A stretch of DNA of 64,000 nt, from contig JACCIC010000099.1 in assembly GCA_018907035.1 (NCBI GenBank), positions 310,001 to 374,000 on the forward strand, written 5' to 3'. The stretch is from Sycobia sp. Sy_11. Taxonomy: Eukaryota; Arthropoda; Insecta; Hymenoptera; Epichrysomallidae. The translations under genes and the position numbers were made by a program. Below, piece after piece: positions 46,018 to 57,916 of this stretch. Below the pieces are notes generated by a model. That model searched no databases. It worked only from the letters and a program-made list of their open reading frames with translations, and was not told the DNA's origin. Each line of letters opens with the position of its first letter. The stretch's first letter is position 1.

Positions 46018-46800
46018 GGAAAAATGAGCAATGCCGGCGTCAAATATTTACATTACAGAGTATGACATTTATAAGATTTAAATTTATTTTTTTACGTGTA
46101 CTTCTAAATTTTACTCCATACAAATGACTCATCTTATTTTCTTGCTTGATTTAGCAACCAAATACTCTCGATTTAGTTTTAATCTTCCTTGCCGTGACTG
46201 TGCATGGAGAGGTATAAGATACATAATTATCAATAAAAATCGAATTAAGCTTATATATTTTGTTTCACTGATGAATCTATAATCGTACATAAAAACAAGT
46301 TACGCTTTTTCATTGGCTTAGTGGATTACAATAAATTTCAATAACTAATATTTACTATTAACATGCAATAAATATGTAACCATTATATTAAAAAATCAAA
46401 ATAATATTTTATTTTTCATGACCTTAGACGTACATTAAAGTAACATCGAGAAATAAAGATTTATTGACTCGAAAGTTCGACTGGTTAGATAATAATGCCC
46501 GAAATAGAGGGGTAGAAACTCTGATCGTATGTTGTGTCATTGAGGTCGAATTAGAGTCACAGAGAAATTAGGATAGAACAGATACAGAAAACATAAAGAA
46601 TATCAAATTTGACTCATCTGTTCCTCAAATAAGTAAGGTTGTGTTAAATGCTGCAAATATTCAACATATCCTTGAACATTTTAATAATCAAGATCGAGAA
46701 CAATGAATGGGAATCACGATCGGGAACGAAATAAATTATTCAAAAAAATAATCTCGGTAATTAGTAAATGAGATGAAAATTAAACTATGAGACATTAGAC
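46018..46800. other. Intergenic sequence, possibly 5' part of a Copia relic
   Basis: No intact ORF. Composition is slightly richer than its surroundings from 46480, continuous with the Copia-like integrase segment downstream. Confidence 0.4.
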
Positions 46801-47250
46801 GAGGTCACGCGTCCCAATCTTGCCTAGCGTGATAAATATGAGCATTGAAACTTACCAAACTTACATGCTGACGAAAAGTATAAAATTATCGTTGAATAAA
46901 GTAAGACTCCAGCAAATAGACTAATTCGAGTAATACACACTGACACAGCGAGGCTGATCTCCTCAGCGACACACCCTCACAGTTATACATTCGTAGTCGT
47001 AATAGTAGATGACTTTTTTCGAATATTGTGTCCATCTGCCATAAAATTGAAGAATGGTGCGAAAGAATATATTGAAAATACAGTATGAAGCTTACGAAAC
47101 GCGTTAGCGCAAAGCCAGAAATTTTGCTAACTATTCTATGATCAAGAGATACACTTATTAATTAATTTTTAATAACGGGCATGTTAATAAATATTTAGCA
47201 TATGCAGATGCAGATATATATTAGCGGTTTTTTGTTTAGCAGTCTTATTG
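46800..47250 (+). mobile_element. Ty1/Copia-like integrase relic
   Basis: Translation of about 46910-47050 reads RVIHTDTARLISSATH then YTFVVVIVDDFFRI, matching the Copia integrase core order HTD...G.I......VDDFSR with two of the three acidic residues. Stops follow soon. No LTRs identified. Confidence 0.5.
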
Positions 47251-48600
47251 CATATTATAGAAATTTAAATTTTCAATAAGTGGATGAAGGATTAAAGCCT
47301 CAAACGTTCATGCCTCATTTGTCAGTACCGCTTAGTATTTATTGTATTGAAATTCTTCGCAAATTCTCGATAACAATGCGCCAGACAATTTTCTCAAAAA
47401 TTAAAGATGGGACCTTTTCGAGAGGAACCGAGAGGAGTGGGGCGTTAGTTTTTTCTTTTCAAAGCCTGTTAATGAGAGAAGAACAGGGCGGCAAGTTCAA
47501 TCTTGTCTGTGTTATTGCTGTTTATTTATCGCGTTACTCAGTATAACAAGTCGCATGCATTTATCGATATCCAACTTTTATCTAGAATTCCATGTGTAGG
47601 TGCGAAAACGTATTTATGCTGTCAAGTATAAAGTACTGCTCTCCCCATGCAGCGATTTTCAAAGAATGTCCTCACGTCTCTGGGTGTTTTTTATATGCTT
47701 CTACCCTGAGCGCGGAGTGACATCACAGTATGCATGTTGGAGATATCAGAGTTCAAATGTGCTTGAATATGTGTATGAATACTCGTTTTGTGTATTGGAA
47801 TTTTTTGTACAGTGGTTTACTATATTTTCAAGTAAGATTTGTATTATTTTATTATTATCCTTTTTGTGCTTTCTTCATAATTCAATTTAATATGTAAACA
47901 TCTGCCTTCTCTTTTTGACAAACTTCGGCGTTTAGAACACGCTTCATTATTCATGTTGTCTTGGCCATATGAGAAAATTTTATTTTGTTTACCATAGCTT
48001 TTTTATATGCCACAGTCGACACACCGAATTTGCCTGCAATTTTCGTTCTATTTTTCAGATTTTTTAATTTATTTTTTAAGGTAGCTAACACATAATCAAA
48101 CAAAATAGCTGTAAAACATTAAGTAACCATACAAATTGGCTGAAATTCTCAGATTTAAGAAGTACATGAAGAGCAAAATTGCACAGCAATTTTAAATTCA
48201 CGATAAATTTAAAATTCACGATACTTTTTGAGTAGGCTTCGTATGAATCATTCATTAGACAATTTATCAGTAAACATACTAAATGTCTAAACGGACGACA
48301 CAAGTTGTTTGCTTCCACGTTGTAGTCACTTATTATATTGTATTATGGAGGAAAGTGCATGTAGAAATAGTTCAAACTTTTTACAAAGACTGCAAAATAT
48401 TAAAAAATATACGGTAACTAGTTACCCATTAAATATAATGCAATCTTCTTTACCAGAGATCCTTTTGTATCATTATTCAATTTTGTTTCACCATACATAA
48501 ATAATCAAAATCTAATAATAGAAAAAAAATTAATAAATGTCGAAACAAATAAAACAATAGTTATGTAGTAGCATATTGTTGTACAAATAATATTTATCGA
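47251..48600. other. Intergenic sequence with short unsupported ORFs
   Basis: ORFs of 63-96 codons (for example 47280-47546 and 47600-47890, plus strand) show no domain or splice context. Possibly old transposon sequence. Confidence 0.45.
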
Positions 48601-48602
48601 TC

Positions 48603-48603
<1 letters not shown>

Positions 48604-48638
<35 letters not shown>
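48604..48638. repeat. (TA)n microsatellite
   Basis: About 17 TA units, followed by TTTA units that include AATAAA signals on the minus strand. Confidence 0.95.
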
Positions 48639-48642
<4 letters not shown>

Positions 48643-48651
48643 TTATTTATT
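48638..48651 (-). terminator. Poly(A) signals of RNase T2-like copy 2
   Basis: Three overlapping AATAAA hexamers on the minus strand (TTTATT on plus at 48638, 48642, 48646), about 140 nt after the stop. Confidence 0.55.
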
Positions 48652-48787
48652 TATATTTATATATTCATAAAATAGCAATTTTCTTGTACAATTAAATGGT
48701 ATGGTCTTAAATTACATAATTAATTAAAAATAATTATTTTTTTATACCGTTATATAAAAAATTCAACCTTATCTACGATGGAGGGAA

Positions 48788-49663
48788 TCATGCAGATAAA
48801 TCTGGGCTTGGGAAACCTGTAATGAAAAATAATTACAGGTGTTATGAAAAGTAATATAAATCCACACATATTTAAGCTACATGCATATTGCAAGAAATAA
48901 AAAATAATAATAAATAACCTGTAAATACTGCAGGATAAATAATCGGTTTGCTTGTATTACAATGATGAATTCTTCTATTTTCATCCCTGTGTTCACAATT
49001 TTCTAATTTGTGACTTGCATTGAAACATATGCAAATTTCGTAAAGATATTGTTCCTAAAATTGAAAAATAAAGTTTATGCAATATAAACTAAAATTCTTT
49101 CTCATCTTTATAAATTATTTTATTTTATTCTTGTTTTACCTTTAATTCTCGACATCCTATATATACTTGTTTTTTTACAACTTTTTCAATAGAATTAATA
49201 AAATGATTAAAGGGGTATTTATTACCAGGATAGATTTTAGCTTTCTTAAGAATAACTCCCGCATCATATTTTTGCTGTAAGCGCAAAGCTTCATGGAAGT
49301 AAAACGTCACATTTGAAGTTACACAGGATCCATAAAAATTATATTCCATCATCCAATTAACTTCATCTGATGCGCTCGACAATAAATAAGGCCATTTTAT
49401 TCGCAATTTTTGTCTCATATTCTCATCCAGATTATCAGGATTGTACATAAGTTCTCTTCCATCCTGATCTATACAATTTCGAAATATAATGCCCCGTAAA
49501 TTATAGGGCCAAAGTCCATCTATAACCCAATTTCCTGTTTCATATAATGTTGCATGGGTTGTTGCATAATTTAGAAATCGCTGTGTTTCCATATAGAAGA
49601 AATCAGATGAAGGAAAACGTTGAAGCAATGCTAATTCCATATATTGATCTGTTGTCCTAAAAA

Positions 49664-49714
<51 letters not shown>

Positions 49715-52007
49715 AATTTATTATTTATATATATATATATATTTATTATTTTATTATTTATATATGTATAAATGTTTATAAGATTTGTGAAGAAATAAGA
49801 ATATTTATTATGACTGCATATTATGATAATACGAAGTTCTCGCTAATCTTTCATGGAAATAGAAGATTACAATAAAAAATGTTTACACATTATTCATTGA
49901 AAGTATTGCCCATCGATAAGTATAACTATTTCTCATCTGTTCAAGTTTGTATTCGTGTTTTGAATATATTCATAAATCAAACTATTGTATTGTCTTTATA
50001 TAAGCAGAACTACTGATTCATCAAATCATATATCATTGAATGAAATAAGTAATAATCAAATAGCGTAATATCTGAGAAATATAACAAGTGAAGTAGAAAA
50101 AAGATAGAACTTTCGATTTGAGCATTCCCTAGTAGGCTAAGAATAAATAAAAAACTACGTAAAATTTTTGGTGCTATAAATGAACTTCAGCCGTTGTTTT
50201 CATCTAATCGAAAAAGAAAGCTAACATTTATCTCAAATGATGATTATTTAGCAGATAATTACATATTTTCACACAAATATAAATATATATAGATAAAGAA
50301 AATCACTAATGTGTCGTAGTGATTTATTTACTTTACGTCTCAACCTTGTTAATGTCCTTTTAAGTATGTCAAAATCAAACAGTTCTAACGAGCCAACTCT
50401 TGACAATCACCGAGAAATTATGTTGGTTAAAATTATTATTATTAAATTATTATTAAAAAATTATTAAAATTAACTTGCTCATGTAACAATATTTTTTTCA
50501 TATGTTTAGCGGAAAGTTTATCTATCCCTGCTAATGAATAATCTTGAAATTGAACTCAAATCTGAGAGACTAGTCAAGCATATGCTGTAGTCTAGCTTGA
50601 ATGCAACCCAAGGACTATCCATAACTTTAAATCTTCTTTTGCAGTCCAGAATATTTATATAATAAAAAGATACTGGATAAACCGATGTAATGGTAATTTG
50701 AAAATAGACAAGTATCGTGAAAGGCATTCAAAGGGATTGAGAATCATGTGAACAGAAAAAGAGATGCATGAGAAAGTTCGAAATATGGAAAAGGCGAAGG
50801 ATAACGTATGAATAGAAAACAAATTCCTTTCTACAAACGTATTGTCATACGTATATTTCAAGGATGAAGGGATATCCTCGACAAATTTAAAATAGTGTGG
50901 TTCGACTCAACCCTCATATTTACGTCTTGATCGGAGCTGTAGCTATGTTTTGAGAAGATCAACGAGCATGCCAAAAATTGTGACTGGAACGACGGACATA
51001 AACAACTTGCGTTAGATCAACAATTAGGAAACGAATGTGCTCCAAAGATAATAAGCGGTCAGGTACTTGGAAGACTGATTGAATAGGAAAATTAAATGTA
51101 AAACAGTGATGATTGAAATATTGATATGAAAGAAATAAAAGTGTATTATCACAAAGCAACTGTGGCCATGGCTAAAGATATTCATATAACAGTTTCAAAC
51201 TGGTGTTAATGCAAACAATGAGATATGTGTTTAGTGTATAGGAATATAAACTTGTGTCAATTCACACATATTTTTTAATCACTTTTTCCGTTTTATACGA
51301 ACAGGCGTTATAGCTAATGCGTAAAATACATCCACAGCCTTAAGAAAAATAATAATGATAACATAAATTATAATAAAAATTATTATTATTATCAACGAAC
51401 TGAATTATCATATTTTTTAATTTAAATGCAACGATTTTGTTGTATATTATTTAAAAATCACTTATTTATGCTTTTAATTGCTGGTGCGAAATAAAAGATC
51501 TTTGATAAGTTTGTCAATGTCTATCAATAAAGCACTTATAACATATTCTGTTAGAAAATTAAGTATTCGTCTTTGAGTAGCTATACAGTCTATCAAGTAA
51601 CTGTATATCAAAGATCAAGTTTTAAAGAAAAAATTATTTTTTTATCTTTACTTCAAAATGTATACTCTGTTGAGAATTTTAATGTGTAATAAAAATCAAT
51701 TTTTATTATATTATATAAATTTACTTTTAAATATAATTATTTAAAAAATGTTTTCATAATTCAAGTAGCTGCCTATAGTGATAAGCGTTTTCCATACAGC
51801 TATTCAAAAGTTTATATTTATTTTACCTTAGAATTATATTTTTAATTGTTAGTCGGGCTAATTTTAATGGTTATCTTACTATATCGTAAATAGTACTTTC
51901 AATGTATTTAGTAATTGCTTTAAAATTTATTATAATATTTAGATACTTTACCTTGGAACTGAATTGCAGAAAGATAGAATACATGATACTATGAAAAATT
52001 TTATCAT
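48788..52007 (-). CDS. RNase T2-like secreted pseudoenzyme, copy 2 (four exons)
   Basis: Minus-strand exons: 52007-51952 (signal peptide of about 18 aa, donor AG|GTAAAG), 49656-49140 (acceptor TTTTTAG, donor AAG|GTAAAA), 49054-48919 (acceptor TTTTAG), 48816-48788 (acceptor CATTACAG, stop TGA). Total about 245 aa. Exons 2 and 3 are 517 and 136 nt, exactly as in copy 1, with the same phases and no indels. Motifs: IDGLWP at CAS I (Asp65 for His) and WMMEYNFYGSC at CAS II (Met122 for His, Phe126 for Lys, Tyr127 for His; Glu123 kept). The C-terminus ends GFPSPDLSA. Since both copies lost the same catalytic residues to different amino acids yet keep frame and Cys positions, the proteins appear maintained for a non-catalytic role. 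Secreted by signal peptide. Intron 2 is only 85 nt, while intron 1 is 2.3 kb. Confidence 0.8.
49657..51951 (-). other. Intron 1 of RNase T2-like copy 2
   Basis: 2.3 kb, AT-rich, with a (TA)n at its 3' end (49669-49703, 49727-49741). A slightly GC-richer patch at 50540-51180 has short ORFs without domains. No nested gene recognised. Confidence 0.6.
49669..49703. repeat. (TA)n microsatellite
   Basis: TA run adjoining the exon 2 acceptor of copy 2. Confidence 0.95.
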
Positions 52008-52270
52008 TATAATGAAGAAACGAAGAATTGGCTTGAAAAAATAGTTTAATCAGTTCTGTAAGATGAACTGAAGTTAAAGTTAACAGATTAAGAAGTAAAT
52101 TCTAATTAATTTTTCTTTCATACATACAACATTTTATTATTAAAAAAGATAAGCCTCTGCGTATGGAAATACTACGCAGTTTTAAGATAAGGTGCTAACG
52201 AAAACATTTTTTTTATATTTCTAATGTATATCTAATTAGAATGATTTGAATAAAATACTAATTACCAATA
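51590..52270. repeat. Duplicated segment A (with 56575-57330)
   Basis: Sequence around exon 1 of copy 2, from the TCTATCAAGTAACTGTATATC region through the signal exon and beyond, is paralogous to that around the broken exon 1 of copy 3. The duplication included at least 0.7 kb of flank. Confidence 0.75.
51952..52007 (-). other. Signal-peptide exon of RNase T2-like copy 2
   Basis: 56 nt, ATG then Lys-Phe-Phe and a hydrophobic core, CNSVP, phase-2 donor. Homologous to 35124-35185 (+). Confidence 0.75.
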
Positions 52271-52381
52271 CTTAATTTTCATAAGAAATAAATATAATTT
52301 AGATGCATGTAATGAATATCAAGGTAAATATTTTTTTCTATTATAAATGACCAGCCTTTTTCCATGAATGTTTTTTATATC

Positions 52382-52746
52382 ATAACAATGTTATATTCTT
52401 GATAGATTTTCATTATACTTTCAGTTTATCGTCCAATGTATCAGAATTGAAATAGGTGTGAGATGATTCAAATAATACATCAAAAAAAATATTTGAATAT
52501 TCAAAATTTAGTTTCGATGTATGATAAATAATTTGAATATTTTGAATAAAACACTAATTATCAACACTTAATTTTCATAAGAAATAAATAGAATTTATTT
52601 ATCATACATCGAAACTAAATTTTGAATATTAAATTAATTTCTTTAATGTATTATTTGAATCATCTCACACCTATTTCAGTTCTGATACATTGGGCGTAAA
52701 ATTGAAAGTACAAAAAAAACTCTCAAGAATGGAACATTGTTATAAT
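52382..52746. repeat. Large imperfect palindrome (foldback)
   Basis: Left arm about 52382-52535, right arm about 52596-52746, spacer about 60 bp. The inner 60 bp of each arm (containing TAGGTGTGAGATGATTCAAA and its complement) is nearly perfect. The spacer repeats sequence also present at 52236-52302. Only one arm has a counterpart in the paralogous copy 3 flank (57315-57430). Confidence 0.85.
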
Positions 52747-52839
52747 ACAAAAGATTCACGATTATAACAGACAAATGGAGAATAAAAGTTCAAATATAAA
52801 TTCAAAACACAGAGAACTTTATTAAAAACGTAATTGTAA

Positions 52840-53220
52840 CAATGTATAGTTCGAAAGCTGACGCGAAATGAATGCCGCACGAGTCTCGATTGTTTATTTT
52901 ATACAACGATCACCCCTATGAAAAGGACTTCGAACACCGCGGTCCTTCGTCGATTTCGATTACATTATACGATATATGTACAAACTTGGACGCGCGACTT
53001 CGAGCACTCTCCGGCTTCGCTTAGAGAATCTCAACAATATATTAACGGTGAGGTTTATAGCCTTCACGATCACGAGTTTTTTCTAAACACATTTTCTCGT
53101 GCACGTCTATTCGGAAAGAATAATCACGAGCCCCGGGTATACATAGCCCGCACATATGGCTTCCAGGCCATGGACGAACCCATGCACACGCCGAGCTAGG
53201 TCGTGGAAAATCTTTGTCAG
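52840..53220. mobile_element. Unclassified GC-richer insertion (possible LTR)
   Basis: Abruptly GC-richer than its flanks; the borders read TGTAA (52835) and TTACA (53240), which would suit LTR ends, but no matching target duplication is seen. A 93-codon ORF (52918-53199) has no domain. Confidence 0.3.
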
Positions 53221-53353
53221 CTTATGCCTCATTATTTACAATGATACTGAACTAGAAATCTTAAAATACCATACATCAATCATTTAATAATCCTAAATCT
53301 AAACAGTATTAAAATGTAATATAATATAAAATTTCATATAATACAGCATAATA

Positions 53354-54379
53354 TTAGGAGGCGAACTTAGTTTCTGACCTTCGCGTTTAGATGGAGTAGT
53401 AGATATAAGTAGTACAAAAAACTCATAAAAGATGTATGGATCTAGTACTTATTTTTTAGTTTTGGCATTTACCAAAAAAACTCAGTTAACGGGTGCCATT
53501 ATTTATGTAAACATTACAATTTTTGACAAAGAACATTCTGGACAACCGAAAAAGTTTGAAGATAGTGAATTGCAAGCATTATTGTACGAAAACTCAGCTC
53601 AAACGCAGAAAGAACTCGCTAATAACTTAGGAATCAGTGACAGAGCAGTTAGTAAACGTTTACACGTGATGGGAAAAATTTATAAAGAAAGGAAAGTGGA
53701 TGCTACATGATTTGACCGAAAATGCCATTATGAATCGATACAACATCGTGACAATCCTAAGCGCAAAAAGTCATGGGTGGACCCAGGCCAACCGTCCACC
53801 TCGACACCAAAACAGCACATCTACGGCCAAAAGCTATTGCTGTGCATTTGGTGGTACCAACAGGGTGTGCTGTTCTACGAACTGCTAAAACCGAATGAAA
53901 CCGAGGTAAACCAACGCCAACTGAATGATTTGCAACAGAATTCATCGAACATAGATCAGCAATCGCGAGCAATAGGCGCAAAATCATTCTCTTGCATGAC
54001 AACGCTCGCCCACATGTTACGAAAGCCGTCAAAAACACCCTGTTGGAGCTCAAATGGGAAGTGTTGCCGTACCCAGTCAGATATAGCGCAGTACTCGCCA
54101 GATATAGCGCCTTCTGATTACCACCTATTCAGATCGATGCAGCACGACCTCGTTGATACGCACTTCCGACCTGTTCAAGAAGTGCGAGAATTTGTGGATG
54201 ATTTAATCGCCTCGAAAGAGCCATCGTTCTTTTGCCATGGTATCGCCATATTGCCAGAAAGATGGGGAAAGTAGTAGAAAATGACGAAAAATATTTGGAT
54301 GAAGCTAACGTGTATCCATTTTCAATCATAAATGTCCTTTTTCCGTTAACAAAGGTTGGAAACTAAGTTCGTCTCCTAA
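53354..54379 (+). mobile_element. Mariner element, 1.0 kb, internally deleted
   Basis: Terminal inverted repeats of about 27 bp start TTAGGAGGCGAACTTAGTTT (left) and their complement ends at 54379 (right). TA target duplications at 53352-53353 and 54380-54381. Roughly 0.25 kb shorter than a full mariner, the loss falling in the 5' part of the transposase. Confidence 0.88.
53500..54365 (+). pseudogene. Mariner transposase pseudogene (mellifera-like)
   Basis: Pieces in order: HSGQPKKFEDSELQALL and the HTH2 region (53530-53690), then HIYGQKLLLCIWW and FYELLKPNE (53817-53900), [14 protein letters not shown] (out-of-frame HDNARPH region, 53986-54030), [14 protein letters not shown] (54090-54130), and a C-terminal VENDEKYLD in another frame. 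At least three frameshifts, and the N-terminal HTH1 is missing. Confidence 0.85.
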
Positions 54380-54381
54380 TA

Positions 54382-54784
54382 TATGCAGACCCCTATCAGT
54401 AGAATAATATAGGATCGAGGAAGATCAGATCCACTATATATGATTTACCACCTTGATATAAATCGGAAGAACGGTTATTACAATGGCATTGAGAAACGCA
54501 TGACAACATGCGTAACAAAGTGATGCGATACAACACGACACAACGTGCGTTAGGTGGTCCATAGCGGAGTTGGCCCACTCGTTTATTCATAGGTTGAACT
54601 CTCTGTCGATAAAAAAGTGGATAATTTAGAGTTTCCGCTGTGATCAAAGGAGAGTTTCAACTTTGTTACGCTTCCAATTATACCCTCCAATTTTGAACTT
54701 ATCAACGATATGACAGAGCAGCTAGTCATAAATGAAACATAGTTGCAGAATGAAATTTATTCGATAGGTTGACGAATAATGAAA
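54382..54784. other. Intergenic sequence
   Basis: No gene recognised between the mariner and the copy 3 remnant. Confidence 0.55.
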
Positions 54785-57014
54785 GACCTATAATGAAAAA
54801 TAATTAAGGATACAATGAAAAGTAATATAAATCCACACAATATTTAAGCTCCATGCATATTTCAAGAAATAAAAAAATTATAAATATCCTCTAAACACTG
54901 AAGGATTTGCATGGAAAGATATGGAAATTTTATTATTTTTGTTACAATTTTTGTTAACTTTGATTGAGATATTTTTGTTAAAATTAAAAAATGAGATATA
55001 TGGAATATATGTTGAACATCCAATATATATGTTATCGATGGGTTGGGGCATTGTCAGGATGAATAACTAACACGTTACACTTCAATTTACAATAGTAACA
55101 ATACATATATTTATTGTCAAACCTTACGACTAAATGCTTTACAATACAAATACAATAATTATTAAGCATTTTCAATCTCTATAAATACTGCGCACTCGCG
55201 CCACGACCTTCACTGGATCGTTGATGCCGATTCTCTGATTTTCCTTTCAGTTCGCTCCTTACTCTATACCTATCCCTGTACCATTAAGTACGCGTACTTC
55301 TACGAACCTGCGTAATTACATTTTGTCCCCGGTCATGACGCTCTCAGTCTATCGCATAACGCATAACGGTACTTTCCGACTATTCACTCATAATTACATA
55401 CGAATCATGTCGGATTTTGTCTCTAACATATATTTGTTTTTTTTTTAAGTTTGTTTTTTTAATTTTTTTAATTTTTAATATTCATTACGCGGATAGATAT
55501 TAACTTTTTCAAGATAAACTCCTACATCATATTTTTGCTTTCAGCGCAAAGCTGAAAGTAAAACGTAACATTTGCTATTACGCATGATCTATAATCAGCG
55601 TACGCCGTCCTCCAATTACCTTCTTCTGATGTGCTTGACATTAAATAATGCCATTTTATTCGCACAACAACATTTGTCGCATATTCTCATCCAGATTATC
55701 AGGGTTGTACATAAGTTCTCTTCCATCCTTATCTACACAATTTTGAAATAAAAAGCCATTTACGTCATAGAACCAAAGTTCATCGAACAATATATTTAAA
55801 ATAATTGTTAGAATTTTAATAAAAATAATATGAAGGAATATTAGAATTAAATAGTCAGATCTACGTAAAAGACCTTTCAAATAAACTTAATTTCCAAACG
55901 AGGAATGAAAATATGTCTGTTCATTTGAAGAGACGGCTAAAGACTTACTAGAGCATTCGAAAATCAAAAGTCTGAATACTCTTGTATGAAACTGAAAAAA
56001 TATAAAAAATTTTAGCTATATAACAGTAAACCGAGCGGCCGCATCAGTTTGAAATCCTTTAAGGAACAGTGTCCACTATTTATTTACCGATGGTTTATTC
56101 ATAAGTACTGTTTGCTTCATTGCTTCGAAAACGCTTAAATACTCTAGCAACAACGACAAAAATATACTAATTACAACAGCAATATTAATTATAATAATTA
56201 CAACAACAAAAACAACATCAACAACAACAACAACAATAATAATGATAATTTTTTTGAAGGACTAGAAGTAAATTCGATAACTCAATGAATTGACGACGTA
56301 GAGGTAAGAACCGAATGAGGCTTTATCTTATTAACCAGACGAGCCGTCCATCCGCCGCATTGATCCCTCTCCTAGCGCTTCTGTTATTCTTTTATCGTAG
56401 CCACTTCGACCTGTGTAGCCGTTTCTAATCTGCCGAGAACATGAAAAAATTTATTTTTAATTCGTAAAATGTTGACAATTTTTATACAACAAGTTAAATT
56501 TTCCATTCATGATACATATTCCTTTTGTTCGATAGTATAGACTCTGTTTCACAATTAAATAGTCGTATTCAAGAAATTGTACAGTCTATCAAGTAATTCT
56601 GTATCAGGGATGAATTTTTAAGGAAAAATTTATTTCTGATCTATGATGTAAAATTTATAATACTATATTGAATATTTTGTTGGGTGATAAAAGTAATTTT
56701 TTGTTATATTACTTATATTTATTTTTAAATATAATTATTTTTAAAATGGTGTAACTATGCAAGTAGTTGCTTATAGCGATAAGAGTTTTTCATAAAGCTA
56801 TTCAAACATTTTTATTTATTATAACTTAGAATTATAATATTGAATAGTTATTCGGGCTAATTTTTGTGGTTATCTTCTTATATACTAAACAGTACTTTAA
56901 ATCAAATTTGTTTAGTAACTGCTATTAAAAACGTTATAATGTTTAAATACATTATCTTGAAACTGAATTGCAGAGGAATATAATACGTGATAGTAGGAAA
57001 AATTTGATCATCAT
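54785..57014 (-). pseudogene. RNase T2-like copy 3, pseudogene
   Basis: Minus-strand remnants: exon 1 at 57014-56956 (open, signal-peptide-like, but donor GT changed to AT at 56955-56954), exon 2 relic at about 55880-55500 and intron 3/exon 3 relic at about 54925-54785. The CAS I region reads DELWFYD; a stretch NPDNLDENMRQ is identical to copy 2. CAS II is scrambled by deletions. A solo LTR (55030-55428) sits where exon 3 should be. Closest to copy 2, from which it arose by tandem duplication. Not expected to make protein. Confidence 0.8.
55030..55428. mobile_element. Solo LTR, 399 bp
   Basis: Ends TGTTA...TAACA (TG..CA with 5-bp inverted ends), flanked by TATA at 55026-55029 and 55429-55432. 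A TATAAATA box at 55180-55187 on the plus strand suggests plus orientation. It interrupts RNase T2-like copy 3. Confidence 0.65.
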
Positions 57015-57330
57015 AACGAGAAAAAGGATAAATAAAGAAGAAATTAAAAACTGGCTTAAAAAATAAATAGTTTAATTATTTCTGTAAGATTAACTGAAGT
57101 TAATTTGAAAAATTCTTATTAATTTTTCTTTCGGATATAAACTTGTTATTATTCGAGACGATAAGCTTATTCGTGTAGAGATATTATGCAGTTTTAAGAT
57201 AAGTTACTAACAAGAACATTTTATTGTATGAGATTATAATGTAATTTTAAAGTCTATTTATTTCTTATGAATATCGGAAACTAATGTTTTATTCAAATTA
57301 TTCTAATAATATATCGTGTATCAAAACTAA
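56575..57330. repeat. Duplicated segment B (with 51590-52270)
   Basis: Paralogous to the flank and exon 1 of copy 2, same orientation, clearly diverged by substitutions and small indels. Confidence 0.75.
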
Positions 57331-57430
57331 ATTTTGAATATTGAATTATTTTGTTTGATGTATTATCTGAGTCATCTGACACCTCTTACAGTTCTGATGC
57401 AGTGGAAGTAAAATTGACGGCACAGTAAAA

Positions 57431-57916
57431 ACCTCTCGTGAATAGTATATTACGATCCTTGAATTAAATTTATAAATATTTTTATCGGTCTTACAGTTTT
57501 TATAATATGATATATTAACTAAAATAATGACAGCCAGACTGTTCTTGTTTATTATCATCTCCGAAGAATCTGAAATAAAACTTATTACTAAAAATAATTA
57601 TATTAGAAAGTAAAAATAATAAAAATAATAAGTTATATTCTCTGTTAGTGAAAAATAACCTGACTGCTCTCACCACTTTATTTTCTCCTTTTGTATCCTT
57701 TTTATTCCCGACGTTTCAAACCGCTGCGATTCATCCTCAGGAACTAAATTACGATCCTTGGCCAGAAAGTTAAGTATCCTTGAGTGCGTGATTAGACACC
57801 CTGGGTGAGGCCGAAGATATAAATTCATTACTTCAGAGCATTCAATTTTCTGGCCCAGGATCGTATACAATTTTTCTTGCTCCCCGGCTGAAAGTACGTT
57901 GAATAATTTACAATTA
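57431..57916. other. Intergenic sequence with an unclassified GC-richer patch
   Basis: 57655-57890 reads on the minus strand as a short open segment (66 codons) without a known domain. Its composition differs from the flanks and it may be transposon tail. Confidence 0.4.

Noticed and set aside
57670..57870. 66-codon minus-strand ORF as a gene
   Set aside because: No domain or splice signals; composition suggests a transposon tail, but the family could not be named.
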